Shown: piece by piece, positions 44,222 to 52,688 of the stretch
How the letters are laid out: each line of letters opens with the position of its first letter
Position numbering within the stretch: position 1 is the first letter of the stretch
Source: Acidimicrobiaceae bacterium
Lineage (GTDB): Bacteria; Actinomycetota; Acidimicrobiia; Acidimicrobiales; Ilumatobacteraceae
NCBI GenBank assembly: GCA_947446815.1
Contig: CANFGT010000002.1
Coordinates: forward strand, 62,001 to 126,000
Reading direction: 5' to 3'
Length of the DNA: 64,000 nt
The notes under the pieces: model-generated
What the model was told of the DNA's origin: nothing
Seen by the model: only the letters and a program-made list of their open reading frames with translations
The model's database searches: none
Translations under genes and position numbers: made by a program

Positions 44222-45157
44222 ATGAGCAATCCGACTGCACCTCAGATCGGAATTGTTGGCACCGGTGTCACCAGTTCACGTGCCGCAGCCGTGTTGCACA
44301 CTCTCGGATACGCACCACGCATCGAAAAACTTGCGCACGCGTCTGCATTGTTTGATTGCGATGTGGTGATTCTCACGCATGGTGCACCACATAGCGCGTT
44401 AACCGCTGCGTTTGTAGCTCAAGGTGTCGCAGTTGTATCTGTGAGTGACAATTTGTCTGACGTTCTTGCGCTTCTTGACGGCCAAGACAAAGCAGTGGCG
44501 CGCGGAGTGCCTGTTGTTGTAGGTGCCGCTTGCCTGCCCGGATTGTCAGGGTTGTTGGTGGCTCATGTTTCGCGCGCGTTTGAAAGCATTGATGAAGTTC
44601 ATACAGCAGTACATGGCACAGGCGGACCGATGTGCGCAGTGCAACACCATGATTCGCTTGGCGGAACTTCTATTGGATGGCATGACGGCGAATGGTTACA
44701 ACGTCCCGCGGGGAGCGGACGTGAATTGTGTTGGTTCCCTGATCCAGTTGGAGCGAGGGACTGTTATCGATTCGCCAGCGCCGAACCAGTGTTGATGCAA
44801 CGCGCAACTCCCACTCTGCAACGCATCACTGCACGAGTATCCGCAACGAGACGCGATCGCTTGACAGGGCGATTGCCCATGTTGCGTAAGCCGCATGTGG
44901 AAGGCCTCGATGGCGGACTGCGTGTTGAGGTGCGTGGAGTGCGAGATGGGCGACGCCACGTAGAGATTGTCGGTGTTGCTGAAAAACTTGCAACAGTGAC
45001 AGGAGCAGTTGCTGCTCATACGGCAATTGCGCTGGCGGGTGGTGCGGTCCTTCCCGGAGTGCATAACTTGGGCGAAAGCACAGTTCCGAATGCAGACATT
45101 CTTGATGGTGTGACATCGTCAGGAATCACACTGCATCAATTCATCGGGAAGATGTAG
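44222..45157 (+). CDS. Rossmann-fold oxidoreductase, saccharopine-dehydrogenase-like
   Basis: 311 residues from ATG 44222. The N-terminus has a dinucleotide-binding GIVGTGVTSSRAAAVL (about 10-25). The segment GAACLPGLSGLL (about 103-114) resembles the second half of the saccharopine dehydrogenase N-domain. The C-terminal part has no clear catalytic motif. It overlaps the GH84 gene by one base, so the pair is translationally coupled. Substrate unknown; an amino-sugar or its oxidised product is one possibility from context. Confidence 0.7.
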   Translation: MSNPTAPQIGIVGTGVTSSRAAAVLHTLGYAPRIEKLAHASALFDCDVVILTHGAPHSALTAAFVAQGVAVVSVSDNLSDVLALLDGQDKAVARGVPVVVGAACLPGLSGLLVAHVSRAFESIDEVHTAVHGTGGPMCAVQHHDSLGGTSIGWHDGEWLQRPAGSGRELCWFPDPVGARDCYRFASAEPVLMQRATPTLQRITARVSATRRDRLTGRLPMLRKPHVEGLDGGLRVEVRGVRDGRRHVEIVGVAEKLATVTGAVAAHTAIALAGGAVLPGVHNLGESTVPNADILDGVTSSGITLHQFIGKM

Positions 45158-46383
45158 TGAGCAAAGAAAAGATCCTCGGAATCATTGAGGGCTTTTATGG
45201 CGAGCCATATTCACACGAGATTCGTCTGAAGATCATTGATCACATCGGAGAATGGGGATGGAATTCTTATGTGTGGGCGGCGAAGTTAGAACCACGCCAT
45301 CGCGAATTCTGGGATCAACCATTTACGCCAGAAGAACTCGAACAGTTCGGTGAATTGTCCTCGCGTCATGCTGGTGTCAAATTTGTGATCGGGTTGACTC
45401 CTGGGTCGGGCGCAACGAATGATCAAGTGGTGGACAAGCTACGACCTGCGATTGTTGCAGGCGCCAGCGCTGTTGCTTTGTGCTTCGATGACCTTCCGGT
45501 GTTGAATGCTGCGTCCGACCATCAACGCATTGCACACGCAGTACGTGATGCATTGCAGATACCTGTATGGATTACACCGACGCACTACGCGGGCCTCACG
45601 TCATCGCCATATCTGGACGCGTTATGTGCGGGCCTTGGTGATGACATCGAAGTGATGTGGACAGGAAACTATGTCGTGAACGACACCATCACGGTGAAAG
45701 ATGCTGCCGCGCGAAGCAATGTCACTGGTGGTCGTGCACCACTTGTGTGGGATAACGCGCCCGTTAATGACGCACTGATGCATGCGCATTTGCATCTTGG
45801 ACCATTGCAAGGCAGAGAACAAGGGCTGCAAGAGATATGCAGCGGTTTCTTGTGGAACCCCATGGTGGAACCTCGTGCATCAATGCTGATGCTTGAGTCC
45901 GCTGCAGCATGGTGGCGCGGCGAGGACGCAAAAGCCGCCTGGGATGTAACGGTTGATCGTGATGGTTGGCGATTGCTTGCCGAAGCGACGGCTTATCGAG
46001 GCGATCTTCATTGGCCGGGTGAATCGCCATCACGCGCCTGGTGGGAATCAGTGCAAGATATGCCCGACATGAAAGAAGAAGTCATGCCATGGGTGCACGC
46101 TGCGCGTTCGGGCGCTCGGGTGGCACTTGCTGCACTCGCCGTGATTGAGACAGACGTATCGAGTTTGTCGCAAGAGGAACTCGGCCGATTGATACGACCC
46201 CTCATGGAATGGCAAGAACATCGCGCTGCACCATCGTTGACATTTGGACGTGGTCCGCGCCAACGCCCGCTGGCAACACAGAACAATCAGGGCAAATTTG
46301 TTCTTCGCCCTGGCACGATTGCAGAGTCAGAATCTCTGGTCGACGCCTTGGCACACAAGGCATTGACGGCGATCAACGGCTGA
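45157..46383 (+). CDS. Cytoplasmic GH84 beta-N-acetylhexosaminidase
   Basis: 408 residues from GTG 45157, no signal peptide. The start GIIEGFYGEPYSHEIR (about 8-23) matches the GH84 O-GlcNAcase signature, with NSYVWAAKLEPRHREFW next. The catalytic aspartate pair is D111-D112 in CFDDLP, as expected for substrate-assisted catalysis. The enzyme family removes beta-linked N-acetylglucosamine. Most bacterial GH84 enzymes are secreted; this one should be cytoplasmic, suggesting intracellular amino-sugar recycling or removal of GlcNAc from an internal target. Confidence 0.88.
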   Translation: MSKEKILGIIEGFYGEPYSHEIRLKIIDHIGEWGWNSYVWAAKLEPRHREFWDQPFTPEELEQFGELSSRHAGVKFVIGLTPGSGATNDQVVDKLRPAIVAGASAVALCFDDLPVLNAASDHQRIAHAVRDALQIPVWITPTHYAGLTSSPYLDALCAGLGDDIEVMWTGNYVVNDTITVKDAAARSNVTGGRAPLVWDNAPVNDALMHAHLHLGPLQGREQGLQEICSGFLWNPMVEPRASMLMLESAAAWWRGEDAKAAWDVTVDRDGWRLLAEATAYRGDLHWPGESPSRAWWESVQDMPDMKEEVMPWVHAARSGARVALAALAVIETDVSSLSQEELGRLIRPLMEWQEHRAAPSLTFGRGPRQRPLATQNNQGKFVLRPGTIAESESLVDALAHKALTAING

Positions 46384-46407
46384 TTCTCATTCATTCTCGA
46401 TAGCGTG

Positions 46408-46881
46408 ATGCCAATGGCATCGACAAAGACCACGCATCAACATGTTGAAGCTGCCGATATCGCACACCACGTTGCAACAAAACTGGACGAAATCGGACAA
46501 CGTTTCACATCCGGACGTCGCGCCATTGTTGAATCTCTGACAGGCGCAAAGCGACCATTGTCGATCCCTGAAATTCTTGAAGCAACGACGGGATTAGCGC
46601 AATCATCTGCCTACCGCAGTCTCACTGTGTTGGAGAGCGCGGGTGTCGTTGTGCGTGTTATCACGACTGATGAGTGGGCACGGTTTGAACTCAGTGAGGA
46701 CATCACCGGCCATCACCATCACATGGTGTGCAGCGTGTGTGGAGCTGTTGACGATGTGCGCATCCCTGATTCTGTTGAACATGAGCTTGATGCCGCTCTC
46801 ATGAAGGTCGCAAGTAAGGCTGGATTCGTAATGGCGCACCACCGCCTTGATGTTGTGGGTGTCTGTAAGGAATGCATATGA
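46408..46881 (+). CDS. Fur-family metal-responsive regulator
   Basis: 157 residues from ATG 46408; GTG 46405 and ATG 46414 are alternatives. The winged helix (about 20-85) includes AQSSAYRSLTVLESAGVV. The metal-binding half has HHHH (about 110-113), CSVC (about 116-119) and a C-terminal CKEC, matching Fur/Zur zinc sites. The stop overlaps the following hydrolase gene (ATGA). Which metal it senses cannot be told from sequence; Zur is plausible. Confidence 0.88.
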   Translation: MPMASTKTTHQHVEAADIAHHVATKLDEIGQRFTSGRRAIVESLTGAKRPLSIPEILEATTGLAQSSAYRSLTVLESAGVVVRVITTDEWARFELSEDITGHHHHMVCSVCGAVDDVRIPDSVEHELDAALMKVASKAGFVMAHHRLDVVGVCKECI

Positions 46882-47738
46882 AGAACGCAGTTCTAGAGAT
46901 ACCGCCACTGTTGCCTGGTCGAGTCATTGTTCTCCCCGGTCGCGGTGAGATGTTCATTCGTCATCATCAGCACGACAATGTGGATGCGCCGACGGTTCTT
47001 TTGCTGCACGGCTGGACGGGCTCATCTGATTTGCAGTTCTTCACCGCATACGAAGAGCTGGCGAAGAACAATTCCATTGTTGGTGTTGACCATCGTGGAC
47101 ATGGTCGCGGCTTACGACCAAACTCGCCATTTGCGTTGGAAGATTGTGCAGATGACGCAGCCGACATCGTGCGCGCCTTAGGGCTTGAGCAAGTCACAAC
47201 AGTGGGCTACTCCATGGGCGGGCCGATCAGCCTGTTGTTGTGGCAACGTCACCCTGAATTGGTGAGCAGCATGGTGTTGCAGGCAACAGCACTTGAATGG
47301 AACGGCACGCGTAACGAACGTCTGCGTTGGCGCGCAGGGCATTTTCTTGCTCCCGTTATTCGTCGCCTCAGCACACCACGCATGATCAAACTGGGTTTAC
47401 GCCGTGCAATTCCGCGCGGTCACGAGCTCAGTCGTTACTTGCCGTGGATCATCGGCGAGATTCGCCGTAATGATCAATGGATGATGAGCGAAGCAGGGCG
47501 AGCGCTGTCCAAGTTTGATGCACGAAACTTTGCAGCCACCATCACAGTGCCCACCGCATATGTGTTGACAACAAGAGACCGTTTGGTGTTGCCTCATAAA
47601 CAAGAAGCGTTAGCCAATGCGATAAAGGCAACTGTGGTGCAACTTGATGGTGACCACTTGGCACCAATGCAGGTGCCGCATGAATTCTCAGAAGCTACGA
47701 GTCGTGCCGTGGCTCTTGTGACTCAGTCTCCTGAATAG
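46878..47738 (+). CDS. Alpha/beta hydrolase
   Basis: 286 residues from ATG 46878, overlapping the Fur gene (ATGA). Oxyanion region LLLHGWTGSS (about 40-49), nucleophile elbow GYSMGG, an acid in TTRDRLVLP and the histidine in GDHLAPM complete a catalytic triad. No signal peptide. Substrate unknown; coupling to a Fur-type regulator is unusual. Its 3' end overlaps the convergent DUF1003 gene by 44 bp. Confidence 0.88.
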   Translation: MKNAVLEIPPLLPGRVIVLPGRGEMFIRHHQHDNVDAPTVLLLHGWTGSSDLQFFTAYEELAKNNSIVGVDHRGHGRGLRPNSPFALEDCADDAADIVRALGLEQVTTVGYSMGGPISLLLWQRHPELVSSMVLQATALEWNGTRNERLRWRAGHFLAPVIRRLSTPRMIKLGLRRAIPRGHELSRYLPWIIGEIRRNDQWMMSEAGRALSKFDARNFAATITVPTAYVLTTRDRLVLPHKQEALANAIKATVVQLDGDHLAPMQVPHEFSEATSRAVALVTQSPE

Positions 47739-48198
47739 CCACTAGTTTTTCTAATGCTTCGTTGATCGCTTCTAAGTGATCACGCAAGTCAGCGGTGGTG
47801 ACGATGTCTGCGAGGGCAAGACGAACACCAGCAAGTTCGCGAGCCAAGTACTCAGTATCTGCTTGTGTACGCATTGCCATTTCACGATCGCGTTCTACTT
47901 GTTCACGCTCACGATCTTCTTGACGATTCTGTGCAAGAAGGATCAGCGGTGCAGCGTATGAAGCCTGCAACGACAAGATGAGTGTGAGGAAGATGAACGG
48001 GTATTTGTCAAACGGCGCAATGTTGAACACGTTGACTGCCACCCAGACGATGACAATGATTGACTGAATAACGAGATAGCGCGCGGTTCCGAGGAACCGA
48101 GCGATTGCTTCACTGAACTGGCCGAATGCATCGGGGTCGTAGTGAATACCCACGCGACGACGCTGGCGTGGAGTGGTGAGATCATTGCGGCGCTTCAT
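47695..48198 (-). CDS. DUF1003 membrane protein
   Basis: 167 residues. A basic N-terminus leads to the DUF1003 core (about 25-100) with two membrane helices (about 44-60 and 68-90) and the motif FDKYPFIFLTLILSLQASYAAPLIL, cited by its ends, followed by the typical QNRQEDR. A C-terminal coiled coil runs about 95-160. The start overlaps the MgtE-N/CBS gene stop (ATGA). Function unknown; the pair of genes is also adjacent in mycobacteria. Confidence 0.9.
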   Translation of the reverse strand: MKRRNDLTTPRQRRRVGIHYDPDAFGQFSEAIARFLGTARYLVIQSIIVIVWVAVNVFNIAPFDKYPFIFLTLILSLQASYAAPLILLAQNRQEDREREQVERDREMAMRTQADTEYLARELAGVRLALADIVTTADLRDHLEAINEALEKLVAIQETESQEPRHDS

Positions 48199-49421
48199 GG
48201 TTGAGCCGCCTGACGTCGACGTTGCCTCCAGTCGGCGGGCAACATGCGGTCGAGCACGTCGTCCACAGTGATGGCGCCAAGGAGGTGGCCTGCTGCATCG
48301 CAGACACCAACTGCTAGCAAGTTGTACGAAGCCAGAAATTCAGCAACTTCACGGTCTGACATGGTGGCCGAGACAGTGGGTTCCTTCGTGAGGCAACGCG
48401 AAAGTTCTGTGCTGGGTGGTTCACGAAGCAGACGCTGCACATGGACAACACCGAGGTACGTGCCGGTTGGTGCACGCAACGGCGGTTGCACCACAAACAC
48501 CTGAGCTGCGATGGAGACAAGCCATTCGGGGTCGCGTACTTGCGCCAGAGCTTCGGCCACGGTGGCATTGCTGCTCATGATGATGATCTCGGGTGTCATC
48601 AAGGCACCAGCGGTACCTGGCGCATATGAAAGAAGAGAACGCACCACATCAGCATCTTCGTCGTCCATTGCCTCCAGAACTTCAGCGCGGCGCTGCGCAG
48701 GCATTTCTGCCAGAAGGTCGGCAAGGTCGTCGAATTCCATCTCTTCGAGCACGTCAATGACGCGATCAAGATCAAGGTTTGAGATCAAGGCGAGCTGCTC
48801 TTGCTCTGGCAACTCTTCGAGAAGGTCGGCTAAGCGGTCGTCGTCCATTTCCTTTGCCAGCAATTGACGCTGAGCAAGGGGGAGAGCGCGCACGACACCG
48901 GCTACGTCGCTCGGGTGCATGTCGCGCAGTCGAGCAGCTTCAGCAGCCATTTCTGTGGGGGCGGCAAACAGGCCACCCACTTCGTTCCATTCAACAAGGC
49001 GGTAGGTATTGCGGCGCCCGAAAAGTCCATTACGGGTGAGGCGTACTTTGGCGACTTCCCAGCCAGTCTCACGGGCGTTCACCGTGGGGCGCAGAGCGAC
49101 ATCACTGACGGTCTCGCCGGTGACGCGCTTATCGATGATGTCGGCCTGGAGGAGGTGCTCACCGTCACGAGGCTTAAAGGGGTTGAGATCAACGTCCCAG
49201 CTACGAAGGCGAGCGCCTTCGGTATCGAGAGAAATGACCCGGTTGGCGTTCACGAAGATGCGGCGGCGCTGGCTAGTGGCCACAAAGCCGGTGACGCGGG
49301 GGGCGGTGCCACTGCGACCAGGGACGACCACAATGTCGTCGATTCGACCGATGGCTGCACCACCGGCGTCGAGCAACGGCAAGCGCATGATTCTGAATGC
49401 ATAAATGAGCTCGCCTGCCAT
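48195..49421 (-). CDS. PRC-barrel/MgtE-N/CBS protein without a channel domain
   Basis: 408 residues: a PRC-barrel-like start (about 8-60), a second beta-rich unit (about 75-150), an MgtE N-terminal superhelical domain (about 165-275, with DDRLADLLEELPEQEQL and DDLADLLAEMP) and a pair of CBS domains (about 285-400). The MgtE transmembrane magnesium channel is absent, so this is a sensor-like relative, not a transporter. Co-translated with DUF1003, suggesting a joint membrane role. Confidence 0.85.
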   Translation of the reverse strand: MAGELIYAFRIMRLPLLDAGGAAIGRIDDIVVVPGRSGTAPRVTGFVATSQRRRIFVNANRVISLDTEGARLRSWDVDLNPFKPRDGEHLLQADIIDKRVTGETVSDVALRPTVNARETGWEVAKVRLTRNGLFGRRNTYRLVEWNEVGGLFAAPTEMAAEAARLRDMHPSDVAGVVRALPLAQRQLLAKEMDDDRLADLLEELPEQEQLALISNLDLDRVIDVLEEMEFDDLADLLAEMPAQRRAEVLEAMDDEDADVVRSLLSYAPGTAGALMTPEIIIMSSNATVAEALAQVRDPEWLVSIAAQVFVVQPPLRAPTGTYLGVVHVQRLLREPPSTELSRCLTKEPTVSATMSDREVAEFLASYNLLAVGVCDAAGHLLGAITVDDVLDRMLPADWRQRRRQAAQP

Positions 49422-49444
49422 GCGTCAAGGGTACCCCCGCAGCC

Positions 49445-49453
49445 TGTGGATAA
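49445..49453 (-). promoter_or_regulatory. Perfect DnaA box upstream of the MgtE-N/CBS gene
   Basis: Exact TTATCCACA on the minus strand, 24 bp upstream of the gene start in the 115-bp gap to tRNA-Ala. Confidence 0.5.
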
Positions 49454-49536
49454 CGGGGTGTTTAATTGCTCCCATAGGGGTTTTAGGGCGTCTTGTGGTG
49501 GTCTGCGTGGTCCGCCGATAGTCTTTTCCTTCCTTC

Positions 49537-49612
49537 GGGGACGTAGCTCAATTGGTAGAGCGCCTGCTTTGCAAGCAGGAGGTCGTGGGTTCGATTCCCA
49601 TCGTCTCCACCA
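49537..49612 (+). tRNA. tRNA-Ala (TGC)
   Basis: Cloverleaf with acceptor GGGGACG/CGTCTCC, D arm with TGGTAGAGC, anticodon stem CCTGC/GCAGG with loop TTTGCAA giving TGC, T arm with GTTCGATTC, discriminator A and encoded CCA (49610-49612). The purU start codon begins 2 bases after it. Confidence 0.98.
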
Positions 49613-49614
49613 CT

Positions 49615-50472
49615 GTGAATCCCACCGCCGTCCTGCTCATTTCATGCCCGGATCGTCAGGGCATCGTCGCCGCCGTTGCAACATGGGTCGCCTCTGTTGG
49701 CGGAAACATTGTTCACGCAGAGCAACACACGGACGATTCCGACGCCATGTTTTTTCAGCGCGTTGAATTCACGCACTCCGATTCCGTTTCATTGCAAACT
49801 CTGAACGACGGCTTTGCAGCAGTCGCTGCAAATTGGAACATGCAGTTCACACTGAGCGAATTGCCTCGCAAACCTCGCACCGCCATTTTGTGTTCCAAGC
49901 ATTTGCACTGCGTTGCTGATTTACTTGCGCGCACGACGTATGGCGATTTAGGTCTTGATGTTGTCGCCGTTGTTTCGAATCATGACGATGCATCACCTCT
50001 TGCAACTTCATTTGGTTTGCCGTTTTACCATGTGCCCGTTACTGACGGAACCAATGCACGCGCAGAACAAGAGGAAACATTGGGCAATTTGCTTGATGCA
50101 CTAGATGTTGATCTTGTTGTCCTTGCGCGTTACATGTTGGTGTTGCCACCCGCATTGGTGCAGCCATGGAAGGGCAGGATGATCAACATCCACCACTCCT
50201 TCTTGCCTGCATTCATTGGTGCGAATCCATACCGCCAAGCACACGACCGTGGCGTGAAGGTGATTGGCGCAACGGCGCATTACGTGAGCGACGTGTTGGA
50301 TGAAGGCCCGATCATCGCCCAGGACGTTGCGGCAGTTTCGCACCGTGACAACGTGGCGGACCTCACCCGCAAGGGTCGCGACCTCGAAACAGTTGTCCTT
50401 GCTCGTGCCGTGCGAGCCCATGTGGAACACCGCGTTCTCACCTTCGGCAATCGCACCGTCGTTTTCGGTTAA
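49615..50472 (+). CDS. purU: Formyltetrahydrofolate deformylase
   Basis: Hydrolyses 10-formyl-THF to formate and THF, balancing the one-carbon pool. 285 residues from GTG 49615: an N-terminal ACT domain (about 1-80, LLISCPDRQGIVAAVA) and a formyltransferase-fold catalytic domain with RYMLVLPPAL, the NIHHSFLPAF loop and GATAHYVSDVLDEGPII. The longer frame starting inside tRNA-Ala is rejected. With only 2 bases after the tRNA CCA, no ribosome binding site exists, so translation is probably leaderless after tRNA 3' processing, or from a dicistronic RNA. Confidence 0.95.
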   Translation: MNPTAVLLISCPDRQGIVAAVATWVASVGGNIVHAEQHTDDSDAMFFQRVEFTHSDSVSLQTLNDGFAAVAANWNMQFTLSELPRKPRTAILCSKHLHCVADLLARTTYGDLGLDVVAVVSNHDDASPLATSFGLPFYHVPVTDGTNARAEQEETLGNLLDALDVDLVVLARYMLVLPPALVQPWKGRMINIHHSFLPAFIGANPYRQAHDRGVKVIGATAHYVSDVLDEGPIIAQDVAAVSHRDNVADLTRKGRDLETVVLARAVRAHVEHRVLTFGNRTVVFG

Positions 50473-50536
50473 GTCGTCTTGCCCTGTGAAGGTTGTGCTG
50501 GCCCATCTTGGGCAATAATGTACGCACAACGGTTTA

Positions 50537-50555
50537 GTGTCCGACAGACGGACAC
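50537..50555. promoter_or_regulatory. Inverted-repeat operator before the VOC gene
   Basis: Perfect repeat GTGTCCG-N5-CGGACAC, 29 bp before the VOC gene. A related repeat (CGGACA-N2-TGTCCG) lies at 56610-56623. The IclR (51828-52634) and MarR (57945-58388) regulators are candidate binders; neither is shown. Confidence 0.55.
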
Positions 50556-50583
50556 CTGACCATTTTCCAAGAGGAGAATCGAC

Positions 50584-51111
50584 ATGAGCACCGCACCAAC
50601 CCGGCTTCATCACACCGCCTACTTGTCAAAGGACCTTGAGGCGACTCGCGCCTTTTATGAGGACCTTGTCGGTTTGCCACTCGTCGCAACATGGTCTGAG
50701 ACAGACGAACTGTTTGGGGCCGAGCGCGTGTACTGCCATTGCTTCTTCGGAATGCCAGACGGCAGCGCACTTGCGTTCTTCCAGTTCGCAAACCAGTCCG
50801 ACCAGGACGAGTTTGATCCACCACTTCCACCATCACCATTCCGCCATATCGCATTGAACGTGGCGCCCGAGAACCAAGACAAGATCTTTGCGAACCTGCA
50901 GAAGGCTGGCTGGAAGCCTGAAGGAACATATGTTCTTGAACACGGTTACTGCCGCTCGTTGTACACCGAAGATCCAAACGGAATGCTTCTTGAGTTCACC
51001 GCTGACGCACCTGGTGCAGAAAAAATCAACGCAGATCGCAAGAACGACGCTCATGCAACTTTGAAGCGTTGGCTTGCCGGTGATCACACCAGCAACAACA
51101 ACTACCGCTAG
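50584..51111 (+). CDS. VOC-superfamily (glyoxalase/dioxygenase) protein
   Basis: 175 residues after a GAGGAG site. Paired beta-alpha-beta modules (about 5-65 and 82-140) with possible metal ligands His9 or His10, His about 85 (FRHIALNV) and Glu about 137 (LLEFTAD). Such enzymes include extradiol dioxygenases, lyases and isomerases. It is the first gene after the inverted-repeat operator, followed by a hydrolase gene 15 bp downstream, an order that suggests ring or side-chain catabolism. Substrate unknown. Confidence 0.85.
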   Translation: MSTAPTRLHHTAYLSKDLEATRAFYEDLVGLPLVATWSETDELFGAERVYCHCFFGMPDGSALAFFQFANQSDQDEFDPPLPPSPFRHIALNVAPENQDKIFANLQKAGWKPEGTYVLEHGYCRSLYTEDPNGMLLEFTADAPGAEKINADRKNDAHATLKRWLAGDHTSNNNYR

Positions 51112-51126
51112 TCACTCGAGCATTTC

Positions 51127-51813
51127 ATGAATGACTCGAGCGTTCTCTTCGTTCACGGGTCGTTTCTTCCCAGCTTGACGTGGATACCTGTTATCGAACG
51201 GCTTGCACAGCGCGGCCAAGATGCTCACACAATTGATTTGCCCTTTACGTCGTTAGCCGACGACGTTGCGGCGCTGCAGGCAAAGATTGCTGAACTTCAA
51301 TCAACACACCGTGCCGTAACGGTCGTGGGGCATAGCTATACAGGAATCACCGTTTCGGCAGCATCGCACGCTGCGCAGCATCTGGTGTTTGTTGCAGCAC
51401 GTATGCCAGCTCTTGGTGAATCGCAAGCAGCCATTTCTCCACAGTGGGGAAACCCAGAGTTTCGGTCTTGTTTAAATATCTCTAGCGATGGTGAGTTATC
51501 ACTCACCGACGATGCGGAACGATTCTTGTTTCATCGAAGTCCGAAGCCGTTAGCGCGGCTGGCTATGGAACATCGCCGGCCAATGCGTAGTGAAATACCT
51601 GTGGAACCAATGGAAAACCCTGCATGGTTAACTGTGCCAAGTAGTTACATCGTGTGTACAGATGATCAAGCTGTTCAGTTAGATCAGCAACGTATGCGCG
51701 CGGGCTGGGCAAAAAACTCTGTCGAGATCGATTCGGACCACTCTCCATTTTTCTCCGCGCCTCAAGCAACAGCAGATTTTATTTTCGAAACGCATCGCAT
51801 AGAAACGGCGTAG
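51127..51813 (+). CDS. Alpha/beta hydrolase
   Basis: 228 residues. LFVHGSFLPSLTW (about 7-19) supplies the oxyanion part, GHSYTG the nucleophile serine (the family motif with threonine at the last but one position), and SDHSPFF the histidine. Short for the fold, with a reduced cap. It is 15 bp downstream of the VOC gene and convergent with iclR (14-bp gap). Confidence 0.85.
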   Translation: MNDSSVLFVHGSFLPSLTWIPVIERLAQRGQDAHTIDLPFTSLADDVAALQAKIAELQSTHRAVTVVGHSYTGITVSAASHAAQHLVFVAARMPALGESQAAISPQWGNPEFRSCLNISSDGELSLTDDAERFLFHRSPKPLARLAMEHRRPMRSEIPVEPMENPAWLTVPSSYIVCTDDQAVQLDQQRMRAGWAKNSVEIDSDHSPFFSAPQATADFIFETHRIETA

Positions 51814-51827
51814 CGAATGAAGACGGA

Positions 51828-52634
51828 CTATTTCGGAAGTGGGTCAGTGGTGGGCAACATTGACATGCGCGAAAAGTCTTCGGAAATAGCCTGTGCAGTT
51901 GAGAGCAATAACGGCAAGTGCGTTTTCTTTAGTTCAGCGATGGACGTCTCAGCAGCATTGGTGGTGACGTTCACCGCGGCGATGACAGAACCACTGCCAT
52001 CGGTGACCGGTGCAGCGATGGAACGAATGCCGAACGATAAGCGTTCATCAGACAATGCCCAACCACGACTACGCACTTCTGCCAGTGCGACATCAATCTC
52101 TTTGCGAGTCGGGCGTACACGCGGCACCACCGGTGATTGCGAAGGAATCTTTAAGACAGCATCAAGTTCTTTGGTGGACAGTGCCGACAAGAGCACGTGT
52201 CCCATCGACGTTGCAATGGCAGGGAAGCGCGTGCCAATCTGCACGGACAAGCCGATGATCTTCGGAACAGGAACACGTGCGGTGTACACAATGTCGCTTC
52301 CATCTAATTGCGACATCGAACTTGATTCATGTGTGCGCGCCACTAGTGACACCAAGTGCGGTCGTGCGATATCCCACATTCCTTGTGCGTTGATGTACGA
52401 CATACCTAACTCGAGGACTTTCGGCGTCAACATGAAGACGCCATCATTTGAACGGACGTATCCAAGCTGTTCCAACGTGATCAGCAGGCGGCGCGCGGTT
52501 GGCCGTGCCAAATCAGTGAGCGAGGCAACGTCGCTCACTGTGAGTGCAAGGTGCGACAACGAGAACGCGCGCATGACATTAAGTCCACGCGCTAACGCTT
52601 CAACAAAGTCCGGTTCGTCTCGTTTTGTTGCCAT
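51828..52634 (-). CDS. IclR-family transcriptional regulator
   Basis: 268 residues from ATG 52634 (MATKRDEPDF) after a GGGAGG site; a longer frame to 52673 is less likely. Winged helix (about 12-75, LTVSDVASLTDLARPTARRLLITLEQLGYV cited by its ends) and an effector domain (about 85-250) with SMGHVLLSAL. It is divergent from the CoA-transferase/lyase pair with a 54-bp gap, so it most likely controls that pair. An overlapping plus-strand frame is a shadow. Confidence 0.92.
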   Translation of the reverse strand: MATKRDEPDFVEALARGLNVMRAFSLSHLALTVSDVASLTDLARPTARRLLITLEQLGYVRSNDGVFMLTPKVLELGMSYINAQGMWDIARPHLVSLVARTHESSSMSQLDGSDIVYTARVPVPKIIGLSVQIGTRFPAIATSMGHVLLSALSTKELDAVLKIPSQSPVVPRVRPTRKEIDVALAEVRSRGWALSDERLSFGIRSIAAPVTDGSGSVIAAVNVTTNAAETSIAELKKTHLPLLLSTAQAISEDFSRMSMLPTTDPLPK

Positions 52635-52688
52635 TTTCCGCGCCTCCCAGAACGTATTCAACCCCTCACCCAAGAAAGCAGCGAGAAC

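Noticed and set aside
49552-49614. Extended purU start inside tRNA-Ala
   Set aside because: Those codons are the tRNA itself; similarity to PurU begins only at GTG 49615.
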